45,236 nucleotides of DNA, taken from contig WELA01003670.1 in the NCBI GenBank assembly GCA_009602735.1, positions 761,178-806,413 on the forward strand. Reading direction: 5' to 3'. A model generated the notes under the pieces. The model searched no databases. It was not told the DNA's origin and worked only from the letters and a program-made list of their open reading frames with translations. Shown here piece by piece: positions 11,890 through 23,949 of this stretch; position 1 is the stretch's first letter, and every line of letters begins with the position of its first letter. The position numbers were made by a program, and so were the translations under genes. This DNA comes from Mesotaenium endlicherianum. Lineage: Eukaryota; Streptophyta; Zygnematophyceae; Zygnematales; Mesotaeniaceae.

Positions 11890-12760
11890 AAATATATAAG
11901 ATCAGAGATAGGTGGAAGCGTGTGCAATCAGGGAGCAATCTTTACCCTTCTAATGAATTTCGTTTACTCATCTATAACCCTTGACTCACTTATCGTAGGG
12001 TGCCAAAGTCGCATACTAATACAAGGCACAAGATAGAGGCGAGCTTGAGGACTAGAGCTTCTCTTTTGGAAACTCATGGCCTCTTGCCTACCAGACATAC
12101 AAGCATGTACAAGCACATACACAACATCAGGGGACTGAATCGCAAAGGTGCTCTCATTCAGATGACCATAAAGTAGCTAAAACACATTTCACTGACTTAG
12201 GTGCAAAACCATGGAATCTGTCCGCTGTGTGACCCCAAAATGTCAGAGGGCATAATTCTGTCAATACTACTCCAGATTGAGCAAACTTAATGACAACGGA
12301 TGCATCTTGACGAGAACTTTCCAAAAAGTTCTAGTTCGCTCTATTTGGAGCGCAGACAAAGCAACCATGTTCATTTTCGTGAAGGCTGGTCATTAGAACG
12401 AACCCAAAAGTGCACACATGACTTGCAAGTAGAAACCCGACCGTAAAGCCTACTGTCCAGAATGAGGGACCACGAGATCCCAGCCTGCTATGTACCTAGT
12501 GACCACCTGGTTGACCACGGCGCAAGGTGCGCCGATTTGTGGGAAACCCGTTAAGTTGGGACCCACGGATCTAGGTATAACGACCATATCAATTGGTCGG
12601 TTGACTGAAGTCCTAATTGTTCAGTTGACTGACGACGGCTCCGCCTACCCAGGAGTTAACCACACTGGTAGGACATCGGTTTACCAAATCTCAGACGACC
12701 TTCCGCCTTTCAGTATACTACGGTCACATGTGCCAATCTACAAATAATAATCTAAATGAA
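11890..12760. other. GC-richer segment, possible decayed mobile-element remnant
   Basis: About 870 bases stand out from their surroundings by balanced base composition. It contains an 85-codon open frame (12490-12747, plus) without recognised similarity and duplicated CAGTTGACTGA / CGGTTGACTGA motifs at about 12600-12635. No terminal repeats, primer-binding site or transposase/polymerase motifs were seen, so mobile origin is only a suggestion. Confidence 0.3.
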
Positions 12761-12876
12761 TATATCTATCCTCAGCGTACTGAAGCTAAGTATACTGACT
12801 AATATTTAGCGAGTTTACTATAAGTCAACCAACTCATATTACATCCTATATATATCTGATATATAAATCTTAGCAA

Positions 12877-12985
12877 ACTATACTATGATACAAAAGTCAT
12901 CCTGCTGACCTTCTCAACAAAGTCAGCGAACTACACTATGATACAAAAGTTATCTTGCTGACTTTTTTGACGAAGTAAGTAAACT
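12877..12985 (+). repeat. 53-bp tandem duplication
   Basis: ACTATGATACAAAAGT followed by a CCTGCTGACC-like segment begins at 12882 and recurs at 12935 with a few substitutions. Confidence 0.7.
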
Positions 12986-13504
12986 TGCATTACATCGACA
13001 TACATTCATTTAAATTAACACGCGCATGTGAGTGTTTTGACATAATACTTACTTAGTGTTGTGTTTATATATGCAATTAATTAAATAAATAATAAACTGA
13101 TTCATCACACAAGATAAGTGGTGTATTATCATACCACTTGAAAGATCTTTCGTGTAAAGATAAGTAGTGTATTCTTAATAATGACGTCAAATTTTATACG
13201 TTTGTATAATATTGTGCTAAGGGACAAAATTTCTCTTAAATGCTTGTTTGGCTTTTATATTATCCTGCAAAAGTACATCGTTAACATTAATTCGTATCAT
13301 GCTTTTTACCCATGGTCAAAAGTGCCAGAAGTATATTTCATATGTAAATTTTAAATTTTGTAATTGATGAATGGCATTTTTTCTTCAACTATGACATTGT
13401 TATTTCTTAAAGGTGATCAGACAATTCGATGATTTCAAAGACAAAAAATACACTCTAAAATGAAAACACATGCGTGCATTTAAAAAAAAAGACAATGTTA
13501 GATA

Positions 13505-13915
13505 CTTGGTCAAGTATTTGTAACGTAAGGCATAAATTCCAACCACCATTTTTTGAACTGTCATCAAAATCTGTGTAATGTGTAATCAAATGCACCAACA
13601 AAAAATCTGTCATAAAAAAGTTCAGGTCCGTGACTAACGTAGAAAATTACATTCATAGATACTATGGAGACTACAATTTCAACAATTTGCTTTTGAATAT
13701 TAACACATTCGTCAAGTATTTGTAACGTAGCGCATGAATTTCAGTCACCATTTTTTGAATTGTCATCAAAACTTGTGTAATGTGTAATCATATGCATCGA
13801 CAAAAAGATTGTCACGAGAAAAACCAGATCCACAACTAACGTAGAAAATTACATTTATAGATATTATGGAGACAACAATCTCAACAATCTGCTTCTGGAT
13901 ACTGGCACATATTCC
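13505..13915 (+). repeat. 202-bp tandem duplication
   Basis: CAAGTATTTGTAACGTA occurs at 13511 and 13713. The similarity continues through a CACCATTTTTTGAA core, GTGTAATGTGTAATCA and AACGTAGAAAATTACATT, to about 13915. The copies differ by scattered substitutions. Confidence 0.8.
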
Positions 13916-14261
13916 AGATACGTGAGTTCCAACTTGACATGCGATATGTTGTTGCATTACCTCAACGTGCTATTTTAAAAATGTTGAAATTTGATTTAAT
14001 AAGTAAGTTTGACTCACCTCCGTCTCTTCGTACAAGAAGTTTGAATCTCCAATTTCAACACTTGCAACCTTAAAGAAATTCAAATTAATTTCAAAATATT
14101 CTACATTGCCTTGGACGTTTTTAAATTAAAATGATTATTCAAACTAAGTTTCAAAACTTCTTGTACAATCTAATCTTTACAATTAAAAATTTGAATATTT
14201 ATATATATATTTTCATAAAAAAAATTATATTTATAGTTACCAATTTTTCCCTAATGTAGCA

Positions 14262-14580
14262 ATCATGTGTCAAAGTTTTGCATTCCAACGGCAAGAGGAA
14301 AAAGACAAATAAGTAGACTTCAATCTTCAAATTTCACATATGAATTACTTGCAATTATATGTATGTACAAAATTCAATAAATGTTGTTGAATTTGGTGTA
14401 TTCGTTGGAATGACAATAAAATGGAGGAACATAATATATTTCAAATATTTTAGTTTTTATGATTTTGTTAAAAATGTGACTCTTAGTACTTTTTTGCGGT
14501 TTTTGTCAAAGTGGCCCGTTCCAACGGCAAGAGGAATAGACAAATAAATGAATTCGAAGTCCAAATTGTACATGAGCATT
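14262..14580 (+). repeat. Diverged direct duplication, spacing 236 bp
   Basis: CCAACGGCAAGAGGAA at 14285 recurs at 14521. In both places it is preceded by GTCAAAGT and followed by GACAAATAA. Confidence 0.6.
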
Positions 14581-15394
14581 GTTTTAATTAATATTTAAGT
14601 ACTTAATGACACGTACTACTTTATCTATCCAAGACCATAATTTTGAACACAAGAGGTGATTTCTTGAAAATAGAGGATTTTTTTGAAGTTAGTGTATTTC
14701 AAGATCATGATAATTACAAAAATGATTTCAAAAGATATTATGGCTCTTGTTTATATATTTGTTACATAATTTATAAAAAAAATTACATGTTGATGTACAA
14801 ACATTTTAACTCATCCCAAAATGTGCTACTTTTTTTTCAATAATGTACATTTGTCATTTTAATTTACAAAAAATATATTTGATTTTTGCCACTTGGCTTT
14901 TTTTTTAAATCATATGTTTAACTTTGAAAATGTTATAAACAGCTCATGAACGCGCTCTAAGTCACCAGAGTAATAATTCACATTAACACATTAAGTGTAT
15001 TGTGTAAATATTAACATTAAGATCGTAAAAAAGAAGCATCCAAAAAAAATTAGAATATGGAAATTTTTTGAACAAAAAATAAATGAATAAAAAACTTCAA
15101 GCAATATTGTTTGCTATTATAAATATGAATGTTTTCTATCAACAAGTAAATTAAAAGAGATTTCAAAACATGGAATTTAAATCTGTATACAAATTATGTT
15201 TGTGATGTTAGTTAAATGTGAAAAGAATCTATTTATAACATTGTAAGTTTCATAAAAAATGTCTGTACAGTAGTTACTTGAAACATAAGTTGGAAATAAT
15301 ACTGGCGTCATAACAAAAATCAATAAACAATTGACATATTCGAACAATGATGAGATAAAATTACTGTGTCTGAAATTTGAATTCAAATTTTTCC

Positions 15395-15655
15395 ATTTTA
15401 AAAAACTGTTGTGTTTTATTGATAATGTACAGTGCAAACTTGAAATATGTACGTAAAGTATTTAAAAGTACAATTCTCATTTACTTCAGATATTATAATT
15501 CAGGAACGTTGTCACATTATTAGAATATTACATTCTAAAAAGTTGTTGTCTTATTCATACTGTACAGTATAAACTCGAAATATATACGTAAAGCTATTAA
15601 AAGTGCAATTCTCAGTTATTTTAGATATTATAGTTTATGAACGTCGACAAATTAT
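15395..15655 (+). repeat. 135-bp tandem duplication
   Basis: GTACAGT at 15427 recurs at 15562. Flanking similarity includes GAAATATGTACGTAAAG / GAAATATATACGTAAAG and CAGATATTATA / TAGATATTATA. Confidence 0.7.
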
Positions 15656-17039
15656 AAAATCTAATTAAATTGTAATGTAAAATATAAAAATTACTTTAAA
15701 ATTATTTTCAATAATTATCTCATTTTATTTATAATCAAAAAAATTAAAAACTTATTTAAAATTTGTCATTGGAATTAAAATTTATTTTCAAATTTTTGTT
15801 ATTCATGACAATCAAAATATCATTTTGCAAATATTTTTGTTAAATCACGAACATGATGTAATATTTCACCGTCTGTTTAAAAAACAGAGTTATGCAATAA
15901 TATCGTACTTTTAATACCATCAAATTTTAATATCATCAAGTGCATATTTTGTAATATTCGGTATACATTTTAAAATTTGTAACATAATTTTTTTGTATAT
16001 CTTTATTTAAATTTTATAAATGACTATACAATTGCATACTCTTCACAATTTTGTAAAAAATCTCGAGTCACATTAGCAATGAAAAATAACCATCTGTATT
16101 TGTAAAATTTTTGAAATTGTGCCATTAAAATCACGCTTTTGTAACAATTATTTTTTCTTGGCAATGTTTATCATTTGTACATTCCTATCACATTCATTGT
16201 TGGACCGTTCACGAGTAGGAACATATCTTTTATTGCACATTGGACAAAATGTGTAAAATAATTTATCACAATTCTGTTATGACATGTCTGAAGAGGTTTA
16301 ATAATATTCAAAATAATAGTATAAATTCGTATTGTTATGTAATATTCACCATATCAAAAATACAATAAATTTAATATGCCACTGTATATTTCATCTAAAT
16401 AATTAATATTGGTACAATAAAAATTTCAATGAAATGATTTTTAAAAATATAACATGATTTAAAATAGTTAAAATCAAGAAAGAAATTGATTTTTTATTTA
16501 TCAAGAAAATAGACATAGATTGTAAATTTATTTTTGTCATCGAATGATTTTGTTAACATTTGGAAGTACAAAAAGTATCTAATATTATTTTGTTTATTTG
16601 TAGAATTTATGATTTAATAAAAAATTTATAAAAGAAGGTAAGTTTAATATATCAAATTTTGATTTTCTTTTATTTTATAATTTTTGTGCAAAAAAATAAA
16701 TGTGCACATTAATAATTTTACCGCTTACAATCATAATTCAATCACGAATAAGGCGTGACATTATAAATGTCTTGACAATATCTAAATATTGCATGATGTC
16801 ATATCAGTTTTTTTAATATTGTTAGTTTTTTTTCATAAGATAATTAAACTTTTTTTATTATATATACTTAACGGTGATGTATATTTATAACGGTATTTTT
16901 CATAATGTTTTTAATTGTTTGTTTTTTATCGTAAAAATTTGATACAATTTGAATATGATTTTATTATATTATATTTTATTGCATAATTTTGTTTACAGCG
17001 AAACGCACAAAATGTATGAATGAAATTTGGGAACAATAA

Positions 17040-17745
17040 GTGAAGAAACAAGATAGGAAAGCACTTTTAGACTGCTTTGTGATTCAAGCAATGATTAATC
17101 TCGTTGTACGTCTTCCATCACCAATCTTGCCATTGTTTTTGCAATCATCTTTTTTTCCTCATGATAAGCTTACATTTTTTTTCACTTGATATCTTTTTGT
17201 TTTCTTTTAATATGTTTAAATCTTCTTCATTTAATTGATCGCATTGTCAACAACTTTCTCATGAATTTTACAAAATTCCAATTTAAATAAATAACAAATT
17301 ACAGTCGTAAATCAAACATGGAACAGGCTAAACGCGGAGGTCAAGTAAACATGTAACAAATTGAACGCGGAGGTTAAGTCGATCTCAATTCTTCGAAAGT
17401 GGTGGTTGCGTTATCACGGTAGAACGCGAAGCGCAAGTGCACATGCGTTTATGCAGAAAATACATTTTGTTGTTTTCAATCAGGTGACAGAGATCAGATT
17501 GTCATCAAGTTTTGTCAAAATTCTATGTCCGTTGTTGGCAAAATATCCTCTTTCAAACAAGCACTTGGTGTAAATTCACATTTTTACAATATTCGCCACG
17601 TTGTGACAAGACAAAATTATTTCACCACAAAATTTGCACACTTCAAACCTTCTTCATGTTGTCTTATGGTTACATAAGACGTGTCTTACCATGTAACAAT
17701 AAAATCAAAAACTTTCCTGCGTCACATCGAAAAATTAAATTGTTA
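17040..17745 (+). repeat. Dispersed AT-island repeat family, copy A
   Basis: This is the longest copy of a local family. Landmarks in order are CATCACCAATCTTGCCATTG, AAACGCGGAGGTCAAGT, AAGTGGTGGTTGCG, GAAGCGCAAGTGCACATG, CAGGTGACAGAG, TCTTTCAAACAAGCA and GACAAAATTATTTCACC. Part of its end reads as a 78-codon open frame (17512-17748) with no recognised similarity. Confidence 0.75.
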
Positions 17746-18189
17746 TAGTTTAATGCATTTAATATATAGATGAAATATTTGTCCTGGTGTGATCGAAAAC
17801 AAATAATTTACAAATTAACTACGTATCTACTGAAACACGTTATACAACTCAACTAATGTTTGAATTGTAACCTCACGATCTCATAATCCACTTCATGTAA
17901 GCTGTCATAATCTTAGTACAAACTTGCTATAATCATTGACCTGTAACTGCATGTAATGTACCATCACCTATACCAATCATCTTCTGAATACCAACCAAGT
18001 AAAAGTAAGGTCATCTAGCCAACCAATCCAGTAATAAACAAACCAATTACAGCTATGCTGGATCTAATTTCCGAATCAAAATAACTAACTCTAAAGCTGT
18101 AGTTAGATTTAACTTTTCAATCAAAATAACAAACTTCAAAATAATTACTTGATCTTTTAAAAATACACCCGGACGTACACTTAATATCC

Positions 18190-18740
18190 CAACCGTATTG
18201 TTTTACACCTTCTATCACCAATCTTCCCATTGTTCTCGCAACCGTCGTTTTTCTTCTCATGATCTGGTGACACATTTTTCATGTGACATCTTTTTTTTTC
18301 TCATGTTCTGTTTAAAACTTTTTCATTTGATTGATCGTATTGTGAACAAGCTAAACGCAAAGGTCAAATCAAGCTCAATTTGTTGAAGGTGGTGATTGCG
18401 TCACCATGATAGAACACGAAGCGCAAGTACACATGAGCACGTTTGTTATGCAAAAAATACATTTTAGTGTTTTCAACTAGGTGACAGAGGTCGAGTTGTC
18501 ACCAAATTTTTTCAAATTTCTATATCTGCTGTTGACAAAAGATCCTCTTTCAAACAAGTATGTGGTGTAAATTTACATTTTTGCAATATTTGAAACGTTT
18601 TAACCAAGACAAAATTATTTCACCGCAAAATTTGCATACCTTAAAACTACATAACGTTGTTTTATAATTGCATAAAACGTGTCTTACCGTGTAACCAAAA
18701 ATTCTTATGCGTCAGATCAAAATTACGCAAGATGAAAAAA
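18190..18740 (+). repeat. Dispersed AT-island repeat family, copy B
   Basis: It repeats the landmarks of copy A in the same order and orientation: TATCACCAATCTTCCCATTG, GTGGTGATTGCG, GAAGCGCAAGTACACATG, TCTTTCAAACAAGTA and GACAAAATTATTTCACCG. The alignment with copy A extends to about 18740. Confidence 0.75.
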
Positions 18741-19704
18741 ATTAATTTATCAATAAATAAATAAAACGTCTATATTTCTTCCTATCTTTTTCCACCGTCT
18801 CGTCGAATCTTCATTACAGACAAAGGTGATATAGAGAGCCATTGAGAGTGATTGATAAAATTAAGAACATATGCAATCAAATATTTTATTAATATAAAAG
18901 TTAAAAAATAGTTCATAAAAATATATTTTATATAAACAATCAATAACATGTTGTGCACATATAGTAAATATTACATATTTTTTAAATTCCATAAATAACT
19001 TTATTTTATTAAATTTGAATCTCTAAATTATTGTTACACATTGTAAGACTGAATATTACAGTTGTGTATTTAGAAAATTATATTTGTATTAATTAATTAT
19101 GCTAAAATAACAATATTACACAATACAAAATATTATTATCAATTAAAATATAAAAGTATTTTGTGGAAAAATCAGATATGTTAAATATGTGGATGCTTAC
19201 CATGCTTTGTAATTATTTATTTAAAATGGATTAAATAAGGTTTAATACTACAAATGATACAAAAAATACACTAAATTATTACCAATTCTTGACATGAAAT
19301 TTATGATTTTTCAGATTTGTCGATGGTACAAAATTTACTTTTTGTGACATGTAACGATTTTTAATAATATTTATTTAATATATTATTTTGGTCACAACTT
19401 AAATTTGGTCAAAGATGCATCTGATACAAAATAAATATAATAAATTATTCTAATTGTATTTAAAAATTTAAACACGTATTTTTGAATGTCTGATTGACAC
19501 GATACAATGATGTCAATATAAAACGTTGACAATTTTTTTAACAATACTATACGTGTTTTGTATTTAACAATATATCACTAAAGTATTGTATATTCATCAT
19601 GACATATTTTTGTGGTATATAATCTTTGATTAATTTATTATTTTTATATATCATTGTATAAAAAATTTAAAAGAAAAAATAGTGATTGATCTAACAAAGG
19701 TTGG

Positions 19705-19800
19705 TGATTTTAATGTTGGTGTTGGTTGCTCTACTGGCAAAACGCATGTTCACAGATTACAAATTATTGGAGTGATGGATTCAGAAATAATCTACAATAA
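19705..19800 (+). repeat. Partial copy of the 262-bp repeat unit
   Basis: TACTGGCAAAACGCATG followed by TTCACAGAT and TGGAGTGATGGATT corresponds to the middle of the 262-bp unit arrayed at 20341-20955, with more divergence. Confidence 0.65.
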
Positions 19801-19904
19801 CAATTGTGTTATACTTTCTTATATATTTTAGTTTTCCATCAAAAAGTATGATAAATTATTTTTAATTGTCAAATAACGTTAATATAAGCAATACATTTAA
19901 ATAT

Positions 19905-20340
19905 AATGCGTGAAAGAACGAGATAAAAGTACACTTTTACAAAATCTCAAAATTTACGCAATAACTAATCTAGTTGTGTATTGGCCAATATCTTTCATCA
20001 CCATTTTTGCCATTAGTCCTGCAACCATTTTTTTCTTCCTCATGTTATGCTTACACTTTTTGCACTTGACATCTTTTTCATGTTATAATGTTTTACTTGA
20101 TTAATTGCATTGTCAAAACTTTCTCATGTTTTAAATTGAGTTTATAAAATTCCAATTTGAAACACAAATATATTATGGTCTTGTAAATTAAATATGTAAC
20201 AAACTAAACGCGGAGGTAAAATTGATCTCAATCTGTCGAAAGTGGTGGCTGCGTCACCATGGTAGAATGCGAAGCGCAAGTGCACATGTGCACGTTTGGT
20301 ATGCAAAAAATACATTATTTTGTTTCTAATTAGGTGACAA
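19905..20340 (+). repeat. Dispersed AT-island repeat family, copy C
   Basis: Landmarks are TTTCATCACCATTTTTGCCA, AAACGCGGAGG, AGTGGTGGCTGCGTCACC, GAAGCGCAAGTGCACATG and TAGGTGACAAAGGCCGG. It runs directly into the 262-bp tandem array, which apparently grew from its 3' part. Confidence 0.75.
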
Positions 20341-20955
20341 AGGCCGGATTGGAAGAAGTGCTTTTTTGCGCTGATGATCTTAGTGTTGGTGTCAGTCGCT
20401 TTACTGGCAAAACGCATGTCCACAGATCAGTGGCCACTGGAGTGATGGATTTTTGAATAGTTCACAATGGAACTCCAGAAGTGCACGTCGCCAGCCACTA
20501 CTATCCTGCATGCAACTAATATCTCTACTATAAACTCCCAGCGCAAGTGCACATGTGCACGTTTGGTATGCAAAGAAGTGGCTGGCTCTAATTAGGTGAC
20601 AAAGGCCGGGTTGGAAGAAGTGCTTTTTTGCGCTGATGATCTTAGTGTTGGTGTCAGTCGCTTTACTGGCAAAACGCATGTCCACAGATCAGTATCCACT
20701 GGAGTGATGGATTTTTGAATAGTTCACAATGGAACTCCAGAAGTGCACGTCGCCAGCCACTACTATCCTGCATGCAACTAATATCTCTACTATAAACTCC
20801 CAGCGCAAGTGCACATGTGCACGTTTGGTATGCAAAGAAGTGGCTGGCTCTAATTAGGTGACAAAGGCCGGGTTGGAAGAAGTGCTTTTTTGCGCTGATG
20901 ATCTTAGTGTTGGTGTCAGTCGCTTTACTGGCAAAACGCATGTCCACAGATCAGT
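20341..20955 (+). repeat. 262-bp tandem array with a 14-bp palindrome
   Basis: Exact 262-bp spacing is seen for AAGAAGTGCTTTTTTGCGCT (about 20355, 20617 and 20879) and for the palindrome GTGCACATGTGCAC (20280-20293, 20547-20560, 20809-20822; the first belongs to the precursor copy). The last two units are almost identical, so this is the youngest duplication in the AT-rich island. Confidence 0.9.
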
Positions 20956-21119
20956 ATAAACTCTGCTATAAACTGTGGGAGTACAGTGCAAGCGTAACAT
21001 GCGTCCTCAATGATTTGCTTTAGATTGCATTAGTGAGCACAGACTTACTATCATCTCTTGGTTCGTGTAGGATAACAAATAGTGCAATTTTAAAGGTCCA
21101 TCAGGCTATTACCTACTAT

Positions 21120-21580
21120 TTACTGTAGTGTGTTATAATCTGTCCCGTTTGATTTGAAGTGTATCAATGACAACAACAGCTTCATCAGCGGTAACAACAA
21201 TAGTATCAACATCAGTTGCAGCACCAAGCACAACAATATTAGTAATAATTTTTGTCATTATTCTTGCAGTCGTTTTTTTTTTTCTCATTTTGTACTTAAA
21301 CCTACTTCACTTGTCTAGTTGTATCATCAACATTTTTTTCATGTTTAGCACAAATTTTGAGAAGATCCAGTTTGGATCACAAACATATTACAGTATTGCA
21401 AATTAAACATGTAACAAACTGAACGCAAAAATCAAATTGATCTTGATTTGTTGAAGGTGGTGGTTGTGCCACCAGTAGAGCAGGCAGCGCAAGAGCACAT
21501 GCGCATATTTGTTATGTAAGGATTACATTTTGTCGTCCCCAATTAGGTGACACAGGCCAGATTGAAAAACAACTCTCTTT
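21120..21580 (+). repeat. Dispersed AT-island repeat family, copy D
   Basis: Landmarks are TTGCAGTCGTTTTTTT, AACATGTAACAAACTGAACG, AAGGTGGTGGTTGTGCCACC and AATTAGGTGACACAGGCC. It starts with an ACA/CAA-rich stretch (GTGTATCAATGACAACAACA) that recurs, diverged, at about 21655. Confidence 0.7.
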
Positions 21581-21589
21581 TAAGTACGA

Positions 21590-21790
21590 GTGTATCTTTG
21601 TGTTAGTGTCAACAGCTGCACTTGTGAATATTGATACACGCTCTCGTTTGGTTTCAAGTGTATCAGCGATAACAACAATAATGTTAGCAGTATTATCAAC
21701 AGGATCAACAACAACTACAACGCCAACAACCGCAATATTCATAGTAGGTGCAACAACAACTGCATATGATCAACGAACGTTTGACCAATA
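21590..21790 (+). repeat. Partial repeat: CAA-rich segment after copy D
   Basis: TCAAGTGTATCAGCGATAAC and following CAACAACAACTACAAC sequence echo the start of copy D at about 21150-21250, suggesting one more truncated unit. Confidence 0.5.
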
Positions 21791-22309
21791 TACAAGCATT
21801 TTTGTTCAACGTAGTGGCGGAGTTATATGACGACACCGTGGTCCAAGTGACGAATACAAATGCGCAATATTAGGTGTTCAATTTGTATGAAAAAACATTT
21901 GACTGTTTACAATTGAATCTTATAGGGTAATTGACTGTGGCAATGTAATTATTTTTTGAAAAGATACATATATGTTCTAGAAAAAGAACATTACAAATAT
22001 TTATTCAAAACAAATAAGTATATGTTTAAAAAGTTTTTCATTTAAATATAATCATACAACGATTTTTCAACAAATAAAATTTGTAAGACATAAATTTTCA
22101 ATGACAAAATTTTGACATTAATAATGATTAAAAATTAATTTAAATTTGATGATATATAAAAAACAATCAAATAAAAATTTTAAAATCAATTTTAATTATA
22201 ATAATTAAATGATAAAAAATATATTTTAGAAATTTTCATAATTGTGACTTTGGTCTGCTCACTTATTATATATGATTAAAAAAAAAATTCAACATGATTA
22301 CTTTTTTAA

Positions 22310-23060
22310 GTGAAATTTAATAAATACGTAATTTTTTTTTATTTTTTTTTTCTAATGTGTATGTTATCTTTGTTCACAGTAAGAGTCAAGATCTACCAAC
22401 AACAACAAAACATAAATGGGAAAGAGAAAGTACTTGACAAGTGTGAAATAACTTGTTGCAGTTTGACGTTTCATGTGTGGGACAAAGGTTACCAAGGTGA
22501 GCTACTCGGCTGTGACGGGCATGTGCATGGCCATCTGTTAGCCTGCTCAAGTCCTTTTATGTTCTGCCATCCACTGTGGTTACGCCGGAAATATGCCACC
22601 GCTTGCCTGCTCAAATCGTGTCCAATGTTTCGTGCTATTTCCATTTTCCAGCTGTCCCCAATTTATCGACTTTGTGCTTCCTTTATGGTATGCCGCATCT
22701 GTCAACATCCAGGTGGAGTTGGTGTCTCGCTGACAAATTTTCATACACTTGTTGTCTGGTATGCCAGGGGTTCGTCGCAGACTAACTTGTTGACTAGTCA
22801 ACGATGTGGACTTACGTGAAAGCACGTGTGAAGGGTCAACATAACGCGAGGATCACATCATTACAAAAGGGCAGCTTTACTCTGCATAATGGGACACATA
22901 CACCAGTGAGGCTAGGACGAGAACCAGTTCTCATAAGAATACGACGGGTACAGGACCCTAATTGGTAGATGATGTGTCCATGGAAGACGTTTGGTTGTCG
23001 CTTCAGCACAAAGTAGCACCACATGGTGACCCAAAAATGTAATTCATGATGGTAAATGTT
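22310..23060. other. GC-richer segment with a 169-codon open frame
   Basis: The plus-strand frame 22310-22819 is the longest in the AT-rich island. It begins with a non-ATG codon and a poly-T-encoded hydrophobic stretch (FFYFFFLMCMLSLF), then a Cys/His-containing region that matches no domain I know. The surrounding 600 bases are compositionally unlike the AT-rich background. It may be a decayed insertion; a functional gene is not supported. Confidence 0.25.
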
Positions 23061-23949
23061 ATAATGTACAAGTGAAAATAATATTGCTTGAAAGGTCTGC
23101 CAGGCGAAGGTCCACTTATTTTTTTAATATTTTTTCTTTTTCTTTTTTACAGACTAGATGTGTATTGCAATTTTTAATAATTCGTTAGATACATTATTAT
23201 TATTTTTTAATAAAAATATTATATATAATTTTTTAAAAACATGATTTAATAATTCCATTGTACATTACGTCATCAAAATACGAATAAGTGAATAACTATT
23301 ATAAAAAATAAATGCATCATTTATAATTTTTTTACTTTTATTTTTATTTTGCAAAGATTAGGACTAATTTTCTCCATAAACGTCAATGAAAAACTTTGAA
23401 CACGAGATGATCAAGAATAAACTTCTCAAATACAAGCCGGAAGCTGTTGTAACGTATTCGACGAGAACGATGAATACGCTTCAGTGAATTGCATGCCATA
23501 CGACTTGCTGCAGCAGGTTATTACAAAATGCTCAACTATGACGTGCTACAGCGAAAACAACCTGCTGCAACAGAGGACATTTTAAGTTAATTTGAAATCA
23601 TATTTGTAAGCTCTAAAATGGTATTAAACAAGAGCAGAATCATTAATATTCTTAGGAAAATTAGCCCAACAAGCACTTTAAACTAATTCAAAATCATGTA
23701 TGTATGCTTTAAAAATGGTATAATCAAAAGTAAAACAAAATCATTGAATATTTTTAAAAACTAGTCACTAACGATTTGTTTCTGTAAATAAGTATAGAAT
23801 TTTCTTTAAATCATCAACCACGCTTTTTGATGTCATTCACAAAAACACTAAAAATTACACAAAAGCATTCAATAGGTCAAAATATTACAAACAATTTCCT
23901 AAAAACAATGTGTATTTCAATCAAATTTTTTTTCTATTCTATTTTACAA

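Noticed and set aside
20142..20947. Three similar 93-94-codon minus-strand frames
   Set aside because: They arise from the 262-bp tandem units (not a multiple of three) and end in unrelated frames; no sign of selection on protein.
20280..20955. CRISPR-like regular repeats
   Set aside because: The units are 262 bp with no spacers, in a eukaryotic intergenic region.
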